Source: Huiozyma naganishii CBS 8797 (lineage: Eukaryota; Ascomycota; Saccharomycetes; Saccharomycetales; Saccharomycetaceae). From it: 64,000 nt of DNA. The notes beneath the pieces are model-generated. The model saw only the letters and a list, made by a program, of their open reading frames with translations, searched no databases and had not been told where the DNA came from. Of this stretch, positions 9,314 to 16,820 are shown in pieces (the first letter of the stretch is position 1; the number at the start of each line of letters is the position of its first letter). The DNA is taken from NCBI RefSeq assembly GCF_000348985.1, contig NC_035923.1, positions 682,001-746,000 on the forward strand. Direction: 5' to 3'. The position numbers and the translations under genes were made by a program.

Positions 9314-11446
9314 CTAGTTCAAAAGTTGCTGTTCACTGGCCAGCTTCCTTTCCTTCCTTCCCTTCTTCATCACTTGCTTCAATGCGGCGCTGTCCAATGG
9401 GTCTAACAATTCGAAAGAGCACAGTAGCCCATCACTCACGGTCATCACGGCCCCCCAATTGTCGAACTCACCACAGTAGTTAGGCGCTGAGAACACGGTC
9501 ACCAAGCTCCGGTCGTTGAAGAACTCGTACCCGTCCTCGACGACCATGTGCGCCCGGCACACGAGGTCGAACCCGAATTTGTTCAAGAACTTGTTGATAG
9601 CGACTTTGTTGTAGCAGTAAGACACGCCACGCTCGTTGTCCTCCCACTCGTTCGGAGAGTCTGTCGGGTCCGACCACAGTAGGTCGTTAATTAGACCGAA
9701 GTCCGGGACGTCCGTTGGCCTGCTTACGTGTCGAATCTCGTCCATTGAGTTCAACACCGGGGAGAGGCCGCCGTGGACGCAGAAGATCTTCCCCGCGACA
9801 ATTGCCGCCAGCGCCATCGTGTTGAACGTGTCGATGAACGCCTTCCAGATTTTGATGTTGCAACGTCTCTTGCACTCGTCATAGAATCCGTATACCCTCG
9901 TCACGTTGGCACATTCGTGATTCCCCCTAAGAAGAAAGAAGTTCTCAGGGTACTTGATCTTGTAACAGAACAGAAGCAATATGGTCTCCAGCGACTGTTT
10001 CCCTCGATCTACGTAGTCACCCAAAAACAGGTAATTTGAGGAAGGTGGGAACCCGCATTTGGTAAACAGTCTCAACAGGTCTCCGTATTGTCCGTGTATG
10101 TCGCCTGCTATTTTGACTGGAGGCGACAGTTCCAGAAGGGAAGGTTGCGAGAGAAATATCTCTCTTGTCATTTGACAGATTTGCAATATCTCCGAATTCT
10201 TCAGACATACGCTTTTGGTTCTCTTAGCCGCATAACCGGCATCGAGCAGCTTTTGAATGGTCGCATCGATGTCGATGGGCTTCATGGGTTTCTTCACCTT
10301 AGACAGTTGTGCGTCCGAAGTGGTCCCCTGTATATTGATGGGCTCCTCCATGGGAGGAACGATTGTGTCTATTACTGTTTCGACTTCCCCCGGGATCTGC
10401 ATTGGGTAGTGATCTTTGTTGAGGTCAGCGAGTCTGTGGCCCTCACCGCTGTCTGTATGCGCTTTGGTGGTGGGCATACTTGTACTTGTGATCGTTGGTG
10501 TACCCCCCGCTGAGCTGTTGAAAGCTGAGTGATGAATGGGTCCAAAGTAGTCACCATTCTCTTCGAAGGCTGCGCCCAATGACTTTCCCCCAGAGTAGTG
10601 TGCGCCCGGGGTATTCACCGGGGTGGTAAATGCAGTCGTCGAGTTCGACGTCAACGAGGATTTCCTGCTGTAGAGCGAGGAGTTATGCGAGTTTGATCTG
10701 AAGTTGGACAAAGAGGGTCGAGCTATAAGACCGGAGTCTTGCGAAAGATCTGACGTCAAATTATCTGACGATTTGACCTGTCTACGATCCAGCCGATGAA
10801 GGTGGTTCCCGCTACTACCTGCGCTCCCAGTATGACTGTGGTGATGGTGATGGTGGTGGTGAGCATCGTTTTGACCAGCCCCATTGGCATCCTCAGCGTT
10901 GCTGTGCAATGATCCCCTTGACGTTTTGCCGGGGAGTCCGAATGAGTACTGTTTCTTCAAGATCGGCTGTTTCGGGGCCATTTGGATCATAGACGGCGGG
11001 AGGTCGACGGTTGTGTTGAAACTTGACCTCCTATTCATGGCCACACGCCCCATGCCGGCCTGCCCAATGTGGTTGTGGTTGTGGTTGTGGTGACCACTGT
11101 CATCGACGCTCTTTGGATTGTCTGCACCTGACGGTGTCACATTGATAACGGGTAAAGTGTTGTGACTGGTGGTCAAGTCGTGCTGAGAGTGTGCCCTCCT
11201 ATGTGACGGAATATTAGTAAACGGGGATGAAACTGTAGCTGCTGGCGCAGGTGTAGTCGCTGGTGCATGCGGGACCATGGAAGGTTCCTGCTCCGACACA
11301 ACAGCAGTAGAATTGGGCTCAGGATCACTCCGCAATGTACTACTGCTTTTCTTCGATGGCTGACGATGCGGTACTGGCCGTTTCAGTTTCGGCGCCGAGT
11401 GCGAATTGTGCTTCCCCGACACGCCCTTCGAGCTTGAGTTACCCAT
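9314..11446 (-). CDS. PPZ1: Ser/Thr protein phosphatase Z (710 aa)
   Basis: Type-1-like phosphatase Z, a fungal regulator of K+ and Na+ homeostasis, salt tolerance and cell integrity, inhibited by Hal3-type proteins. It starts MGNSSSKG, a strong N-myristoylation signal. The first 390 residues are Ser-rich and disordered and include an eight-histidine run at about residues 197-204. The catalytic domain (about 395-695) has all metal-binding motifs: [43 protein letters not shown] and the FCVHGGLSP segment. It stands for the PPZ1/PPZ2 ohnologue pair; only one copy is in the window. PPZ1 is used because the flanking genes are of the YML0xx track. Confidence 0.95.
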   Translation of the reverse strand: MGNSSSKGVSGKHNSHSAPKLKRPVPHRQPSKKSSSTLRSDPEPNSTAVVSEQEPSMVPHAPATTPAPAATVSSPFTNIPSHRRAHSQHDLTTSHNTLPVINVTPSGADNPKSVDDSGHHNHNHNHIGQAGMGRVAMNRRSSFNTTVDLPPSMIQMAPKQPILKKQYSFGLPGKTSRGSLHSNAEDANGAGQNDAHHHHHHHHSHTGSAGSSGNHLHRLDRRQVKSSDNLTSDLSQDSGLIARPSLSNFRSNSHNSSLYSRKSSLTSNSTTAFTTPVNTPGAHYSGGKSLGAAFEENGDYFGPIHHSAFNSSAGGTPTITSTSMPTTKAHTDSGEGHRLADLNKDHYPMQIPGEVETVIDTIVPPMEEPINIQGTTSDAQLSKVKKPMKPIDIDATIQKLLDAGYAAKRTKSVCLKNSEILQICQMTREIFLSQPSLLELSPPVKIAGDIHGQYGDLLRLFTKCGFPPSSNYLFLGDYVDRGKQSLETILLLFCYKIKYPENFFLLRGNHECANVTRVYGFYDECKRRCNIKIWKAFIDTFNTMALAAIVAGKIFCVHGGLSPVLNSMDEIRHVSRPTDVPDFGLINDLLWSDPTDSPNEWEDNERGVSYCYNKVAINKFLNKFGFDLVCRAHMVVEDGYEFFNDRSLVTVFSAPNYCGEFDNWGAVMTVSDGLLCSFELLDPLDSAALKQVMKKGRKERKLASEQQLLN

Positions 11447-11987
11447 GAGTAATGAATCGAGAGTCTAAAAGGGGTCTCCTCGCCTCGTTCCTGGAGAGAG
11501 AGAGTTAATTGCGGAGAAGCAATCTAAGCAGAGTCCACAAAATATGTATATATAAACCTCTGTACAAGGTCACCAGATCACCAGTCCTTAACAATGTATA
11601 CTCTACAGTTGCAAATCTAAGCAGAGCAGAGCAAAGGGGTCCAACCTGCGAGAAACTTTTCTTAGTCTGATCTAATTTTAGAACCTCCGAGAAGAAAGGG
11701 AAAATAACGAAAGGGTATAGCAGCAAAACCCAACAAACTCCGTCCCAATCAAAGCAAAAGGGAACCAAGTTTTGTGTATCTTCCTGAAACACGTTGAACT
11801 ACGTTACCGTCCCCCACAAACACTACACGGACGTCTTGCAATGCCTCCCTCGAAGGCCCTTCGAACGATTTCTTCGAGAAATTGAAAAATTGTTCAAGAT
11901 CTCGAAGGAACCGATGAGTTCATTGCGATGAGCAAGAGGTGGTGGGACAGTCTGGGGTGGGGGCAGCTGGGTGTGTGTGCTTCGAGA
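11447..11987. other. PPZ1-TRM9 divergent intergenic region; no TAF11
   Basis: 541 bp. In S. cerevisiae TAF11 lies between PPZ1 and TRM9, but no reading frame resembling the Taf11 histone fold is present here. A 13-nt direct repeat (AATCTAAGCAGAG) occurs at 11521-11533 and 11614-11626. An AGGGG stress-type box is at about 11470. No RNA gene was recognised. Confidence 0.6.
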
Positions 11988-12842
11988 ATGAGTGAGTCGC
12001 CTGCACTGAGGGAGGAGCAGCTCGTGCACCAGGTGTACAATGAGATAGCCGCGCACTTCTCGCAGACGCGGTACAAGCCGTGGCCGATAGTGACCGAGTT
12101 TCTAGAGGAGCAGCCCGTCGGGTCTGTTGGGATCGACGTCGGGTGCGGCAACGGGAAGTACCTGGCAGTGAACCCTCGGGTGTTTGTCATTGGGTCGGAC
12201 CGGTCTGATGGGTTAATTACGTGCGCACGCGGGATCAACGAGGAGTACAATGTCGTGGTCGCGGATGGGCTCGCGCTGCCGCACAGGGACGGTAGTTTTG
12301 ACTTTGCGATATCAATTGCAGTGGTACACCACTGGACCACGAGGGAGAGGCGTGTTGCGGCTATCGCGCATATAATCAGTAAATTGCGGGTTGGCGGGCG
12401 CGTGCTCGTGTATTGCTGGGCGTTGGAGCAAGGGTCGTCGAGAAGAGGGTACCACGAGGGCATGGAACAGGATGTGCTAGTGCCCTGGGTCTTGCACGGT
12501 ACTGGTGAGAAGGAGAAGAACAAGAAGAAGAAGTTGGAGGGAACGTCGGATAAGGGTTCCCTGAGGGAGAAGCCAGACCTGTCGGGTATCCCGCCAAGGG
12601 AGCGAGCAGCGGCAGTTGACCAGTGGAAACGGGAGCAAGAGGCGAAGAGGAAGGAAAGACTTGCTGCAGCGGAGAGTCATAAGTCTGCATCAACAGCAGC
12701 GGACCCAACGAAATACAGGTTCTACCATCTGTACCGCGAGGGCGAGCTCGAGGAGGACTGCATCAGTGCGGGGGCCACAGTCTTGCGCAGTGGATACGAG
12801 AGAGATAACTGGTACGTCGTCGCCGAGAAACCGCTGGTGTAA
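11988..12842 (+). CDS. TRM9: tRNA (carboxymethyluridine wobble) methyltransferase (284 aa)
   Basis: SAM-dependent methyltransferase that, with Trm112, completes mcm5U and mcm5s2U at the wobble position of several tRNAs. The motif I sequence GIDVGCGNGKYL is near residue 49, followed by GSDRSDGLI, VADGLALPH, FAISIAVVHHW and the YCWALEQGSSRRGYHEGMEQDV block typical of Trm9. The C-terminus (YHLYREGELEEDC ... RDNWYV) is also conserved. The ATG at 11988 is chosen: it puts about 14 residues before HQVYNEIAAHFSQTRYKPWP, as in yeast Trm9, whereas the in-frame ATG at 11928 adds 20 residues of unrelated sequence. The linker at about 185-240 is Lys/Glu rich and variable. Confidence 0.95.
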   Translation: MSESPALREEQLVHQVYNEIAAHFSQTRYKPWPIVTEFLEEQPVGSVGIDVGCGNGKYLAVNPRVFVIGSDRSDGLITCARGINEEYNVVVADGLALPHRDGSFDFAISIAVVHHWTTRERRVAAIAHIISKLRVGGRVLVYCWALEQGSSRRGYHEGMEQDVLVPWVLHGTGEKEKNKKKKLEGTSDKGSLREKPDLSGIPPRERAAAVDQWKREQEAKRKERLAAAESHKSASTAADPTKYRFYHLYREGELEEDCISAGATVLRSGYERDNWYVVAEKPLV

Positions 12843-13024
12843 CGATGGCCCCATTTGTATGTAGACGTAGACGTAAAGTAGAGCAGGGTCCCAAATTTAT
12901 TATATAATATACGAAAAAGGGTTCCTCATTGCAAAGAGCAATCTTCGACTACAGCGGTGACGAACAGACGACGTTCTGCATTGCTGTCACGCAGAGATAG
13001 ATAGAAATAGAGAGTGAAGATTCA

Positions 13025-14929
13025 ATGCCCGTGATATCGCACCGTGGCGAAGAGTTCCATCTCGCGCACGACGAGGAGGACAAGCTCAACCAATTCCAGT
13101 CGATCACAAGCTTCACAGAGGACGATTTGCCACTGATCGTGAAGTTGCTGAGAAACCACGGCTGGCAGCTCGAGCCGGCATTGTCCCGGTACTTTGACGG
13201 GGACTGGCGGGAGAACCTGTCCCTCACAGAGACGCCCGCGGCGCCACCGATGCGGTCACCGTCGCCGTCGCCACCGACGCAGCCACAGCAACGGCGCGGG
13301 TCCATCGAGAGCGGCTCACCGACTCCGAGGATATCTAGGTCTGTTAGTGCCACAGATAACCTGGCTGGGTTCGACACGAGTATGTTGGTGCCCACATTGC
13401 CCGTTGTCCACAGTCTTCCGGCGAACTACAAGGATAGATTCCAGCTGGTCGGACTCAACAGGGCACGAGAGCTCACGCAGCAGCCAAACCCGCTGATGAT
13501 CATTCTGCTGTTTATTCCGAACACGTTGTTGAAATTGGTCTCGCTACTGTGGTCTCTGCTGAGCAAGTTGCACATTGGCTCGACCAACGTCCAAAAACCC
13601 AAGATATTTAGGGTGCCGAAGCAGGCAACCACGGAGTCCAATGAGGTCCGTGTCGGTGAGTTGATCGAGGATGAAGACCTTGCGCATCGACTTGAAGGGG
13701 TGCTGGGTGAGAGACCCGCTTTCAACGACGCTTTGCAATCCTGCAAGGAGGAGTTTAAGTACATGCTTGTGCTTCTCGTAGGGAATGTGCGGCAACCTCC
13801 ACCAACCGAAGATGCAGAGGTTGTTGACGAGAAGGCGGAGACGGTGGCTGCTGTAGAGGAAGTGGATTCGAACTCGATGAAGTTTTTGAGGAACGTGGTA
13901 TGCGACAACGGGACTTTGAAGCTGTTGGAGGACTACAAGGACGAGATGATTGTATACCTCGGGTCCGTCATCGAGTTAGAGCCCTGGCTGATCACGCGGG
14001 ACTTGAAAATCAAGTACACCCCTGAAGCTTTCCTCATCGGCAACGTGTTGAACTCGAACGGGTCCGTCAACGGTGCTACGAAGTTAAGCGTCCTTTCAAA
14101 GCTAAGGGTTACTTCCGCTAGGAGGTTCCAGAATTCGCTGAAGCTGACGCTCGATAAGTTCAACCCGGAGATGACGGTCAACAGGACGGAGCACCACGAG
14201 TTGCGCACGGCGAGAAAGATCAGACAGATGCAAGAGGAGGCGTACCAGAACTCGCTTATGGAGGACAAGATGAAGGCCGAGAGGAGAAAGATTAAAGAAC
14301 AGGAGGAGGCTCTAGAGCAGCAACTGCTCGCCAAACGTGAGAGCGAGGCGAAAATGGCCGAGACGCTCCGCCAGTTACAATGGCTCGAGAAATGCATTGA
14401 CGTGATGGAGACGCACGGCGAGGGGCAACAGAAGGCGGATACGGGCAAATACGCCACGTTGCAGATCAGGACCTCTGAGGGGACCCGGTTTGTGTGCAAG
14501 TTTGTCGGAGACACGACGCTGCACTCTGTTTACATCAACGTCGGGTGCCACCTGTACTTGAACAACAACTCCCCAGACCAAGAAGCATGGGCGAAGAGTG
14601 TCATCGCGAAGATTAAAGAGTTGATGCGGAGCGACTCCGTGCTCTGCTTCAAGGACATTGAGTCCGCGGAGGACGATTTGGACGATCTGGACATTGCAAA
14701 ACTGATCAGAGAGGAATTGGCAAAGCACACAGACGGTGCGCAGACTCCAGCAGAGATTTCATTCGATTTCGAGCTAGTCTCGCCGTTCCCCAGGTACAAA
14801 GTGCCCACGAACGAGAAGCTGAAGCTGAGAGAAGTCTCGCAACTGTGGCCCAACGGCAGTCTGCTCGTGGAGAATATTATAGAAGAGGACGACGAGGGCG
14901 AAGAGGGCACTACAGATGACTCCGAGTGA
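13025..14929 (+). CDS. UBX2: ER membrane UBX-domain Cdc48 adaptor (634 aa)
   Basis: Ubx2/Sel1 recruits Cdc48 to the ER-associated degradation ligases and is also involved in mitochondrial import quality control. An N-terminal UBA-like region (about residues 12-60, ITSFTEDDLPLIVKLLRNHGWQLEPALSRYFDGDW) is followed by a Ser/Pro linker. A hydrophobic hairpin segment (about 155-182, LMIILLFIPNTLLKLVSLLWSLL) anchors it in the ER. A long charged coiled coil (about 395-455, RKIRQMQEEAYQNSLMEDK) comes next. The UBX fold near the C-terminus shows TLQIRTSEGTRFVCKF and SPFPRYKVP, the latter the usual FPR-type Cdc48-binding loop. The tail is acidic. Gene order TRM9-UBX2-ERV25 matches S. cerevisiae. Confidence 0.93.
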   Translation: MPVISHRGEEFHLAHDEEDKLNQFQSITSFTEDDLPLIVKLLRNHGWQLEPALSRYFDGDWRENLSLTETPAAPPMRSPSPSPPTQPQQRRGSIESGSPTPRISRSVSATDNLAGFDTSMLVPTLPVVHSLPANYKDRFQLVGLNRARELTQQPNPLMIILLFIPNTLLKLVSLLWSLLSKLHIGSTNVQKPKIFRVPKQATTESNEVRVGELIEDEDLAHRLEGVLGERPAFNDALQSCKEEFKYMLVLLVGNVRQPPPTEDAEVVDEKAETVAAVEEVDSNSMKFLRNVVCDNGTLKLLEDYKDEMIVYLGSVIELEPWLITRDLKIKYTPEAFLIGNVLNSNGSVNGATKLSVLSKLRVTSARRFQNSLKLTLDKFNPEMTVNRTEHHELRTARKIRQMQEEAYQNSLMEDKMKAERRKIKEQEEALEQQLLAKRESEAKMAETLRQLQWLEKCIDVMETHGEGQQKADTGKYATLQIRTSEGTRFVCKFVGDTTLHSVYINVGCHLYLNNNSPDQEAWAKSVIAKIKELMRSDSVLCFKDIESAEDDLDDLDIAKLIREELAKHTDGAQTPAEISFDFELVSPFPRYKVPTNEKLKLREVSQLWPNGSLLVENIIEEDDEGEEGTTDDSE

Positions 14930-15155
14930 GGGTCAGAACACTAGCAAGTAAGGGTAAGGGTTTATGTATCACTCGAGCGACGCATCTGACGTCGTTTTTG
15001 TGACGCGACTTCAGTCCAATTTTTTATTTTTTTTTTGACGAAAAATTTTTCTTTAAATTCGAATTCAAAGAAGAAGCAGAAGAACAAGGGCACCTTTGAA
15101 TCCAGGTACCAAGACGGGTAGAACGGCGACACGCAGGTGAGTGAGAGCAAGGGAG

Positions 15156-15785
15156 ATGCAAGGTGTTTTATGTGTGCTGTTTGCTGTGTTTTTGCAGTGC
15201 GTTTGCGCGCTTCATTTCGACCTGCCCGCGTCCTCGAAGCCGGAGCTGTACTGCATCCGTGATTTCGTCAACGAGGGTCAATTGGTCGTTGTAAACGTGA
15301 ACACGGATGGGTCCGTTGGTGACGGGCAGGTGTTGAACATGTACGTGAGGGACTCGAACGGGAACGAGTTCCGGAACAAGAAGGATCTTGCTGGGGAGAT
15401 CCGGGTTGCGTTCAACGCTCCCTCGACGACTTCGTTCGACGTGTGTTTGGAGAACGTTGCGAACGTGCGGGGCCGCTCGCTGAGCAGGTCCATTGAGCTG
15501 GACATCGAGAGCGGGTCCGAGGCACGAGACTGGAACCTGATCTCCGCCAACGAGAAGCTGCAGCCCGTCGAGGTCGAGTTGCGGAGAATCGAGGAGTTGA
15601 CAGACGAGATCGTCGACGAGTTGTCGTACTTGAAACACAGAGAGGAGAGACTGAGGGACACGAACGAGTCCACGAACGCGAGAGTGCGTAACTTCTCCTT
15701 CCTGATCATAATCGTCCTTGCTGGGCTCGGCGTGTGGCAGATCAACTACCTGAGAAACTTCTTCAGATCGAAGCATATCATTTAA
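15156..15785 (+). CDS. ERV25: p24-family COPII/COPI cargo protein (209 aa)
   Basis: Erv25 is the delta-type p24 protein that forms a complex with Emp24 and cycles between ER and Golgi, aiding GPI-protein export. It has a signal peptide ([18 protein letters not shown]), a lumenal GOLD domain with the two conserved cysteines (YCIRDFV and FDVCLEN), a coiled coil ([32 protein letters not shown]), one transmembrane helix and the short cytosolic tail ending KHII, matching yeast Erv25. The ATG at 15156 is chosen because it begins the signal peptide directly; the frame extends five codons further without an ATG. Identification is secure. Confidence 0.96.
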   Translation: MQGVLCVLFAVFLQCVCALHFDLPASSKPELYCIRDFVNEGQLVVVNVNTDGSVGDGQVLNMYVRDSNGNEFRNKKDLAGEIRVAFNAPSTTSFDVCLENVANVRGRSLSRSIELDIESGSEARDWNLISANEKLQPVEVELRRIEELTDEIVDELSYLKHREERLRDTNESTNARVRNFSFLIIIVLAGLGVWQINYLRNFFRSKHII

Positions 15786-15865
15786 AGCGTAAGAGACGCC
15801 TCCCCCCATGTCTCCATACATGTATATATATTTATATACACCTGATCTAATGTTTATGCTTGTCT

Positions 15866-16396
15866 CTAAAACCTGAGGTAGCCCAGCTTCCCCAGAACGT
15901 TTGCAAAATCGAGGTACGTCATGTACACTCTTGTCCCCCTAGTGGCACAACTCAGCATGCCTATTATATTACCGGAATCCTCGTTGACGAGATTCCCCAC
16001 TTTCTGAAGATCCTTGACGCTCAGTATATGGTTCTGCAATTCGACGTGCGGGAACTGCACGTCTCTCCCGGAGTAACCCACGAGCAGTGACCAAAACTCG
16101 TTGATCACGCTCTCGTTGTCCATGAATACAAGCAGGTGGTACGTGAGCCGTATAATCTTGGAGAAGTCTATCACATCCACAGTGCCCTCCAACACAACAT
16201 CGTCCCGCCGCACAAGCCTGCACAGCGCGGCCGGCAACTGCAAGTCCTCAAAGAAGGGGGCCAGATCGGACCACACCATGTCCCCATCAAGACTGAATTT
16301 GGCATACTCGCCCAGCAGCTCGTCCTCTACCTCCTCCGGGATGGACCCACGCTCAAACCGCTCCACATAACTGTAATCCAGCTTCCCCTGGGCCAT
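15866..16396 (-). CDS. RAD33: Nucleotide excision repair protein Rad33 (176 aa)
   Basis: Rad33 binds Rad4-Rad34 and supports nucleotide excision repair; it is related to centrin-like EF-hand folds without intact calcium loops. Assignment rests on position between ERV25 and SPT5, orientation, and length (177 aa in S. cerevisiae). The central acidic helix EEVEDELLGEYAKFSLDGDMVWSDLAPFFEDLQLP (about residues 18-52) resembles the centrin-type fold. The ATG at 16396 is used because the frame beyond it has only GTG and TTG. It converges with ERV25. Sequence conservation in this family is low, so confidence is a little below that of its neighbours. Confidence 0.85.
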   Translation of the reverse strand: MAQGKLDYSYVERFERGSIPEEVEDELLGEYAKFSLDGDMVWSDLAPFFEDLQLPAALCRLVRRDDVVLEGTVDVIDFSKIIRLTYHLLVFMDNESVINEFWSLLVGYSGRDVQFPHVELQNHILSVKDLQKVGNLVNEDSGNIIGMLSCATRGTRVYMTYLDFANVLGKLGYLRF

Positions 16397-16696
16397 CACC
16401 AACGAACATACGAACGTACCTGGACCGTGTCTCAGAGTATCGCAGTGCGTCGTCTTCTGTTCAAAATTTTATTCAAAAAATTTTTCAAAGAAGAAGAAGA
16501 GGAGACCTTCAACGACGACCGTTTTGTTTGACGCTTGTCGCTGAAGACCAAGAGCTGATAAGTGTATTGCAGGGCACTGTTGGACTACAGGGGTACGGTA
16601 TCTGTTTGTGAGGGTTGCTTGAAAGGGTCTGTTTTGGCTGCTCTTTTAATTTATTTTTGCATTTTTTGAGGGAGCGGTGATCCTTACTGGAGTTTG

Positions 16697-16820
16697 ATGA
16701 GTGACAGTGGTGATTCGTCTGGGGTTGTTCCCGGGACAGTAGGAGCCTAGTGCTGGGTCTCCACCCGATGTGAGGGAGCAGGCTGCACAGGATGATTCGT
16801 CGAAGAGATCGCACGAGGAA
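16697..16820 (+). other. SPT5: Upstream segment that looks like the missing SPT5 N-terminus, in two frames
   Basis: An ATG at 16697 opens a 17-codon frame (MSDSGDSSGVVPGTVGA) ending in TAG at 16748. It starts MSD, as S. cerevisiae Spt5 does. The frame of the SPT5 body is open from 16743 (EPSAGSPPDVREQAAQ) but has no ATG before 16821. Skipping one base near 16740-16748 would join them into a protein of about 1000 residues, close to the 1063 of yeast Spt5. Either there is a one-base excess in the sequence, a +1 ribosomal shift (codons GCC-TAG-T), or the first frame is a short upstream ORF. Confidence 0.55.

Noticed and set aside
16770..16820. GTG at 16770 as the SPT5 start
   Set aside because: GTG is not a normal start in yeast nuclear genes. 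The region is better explained by the frame break to the ATG at 16697 or by the ATG at 16821.
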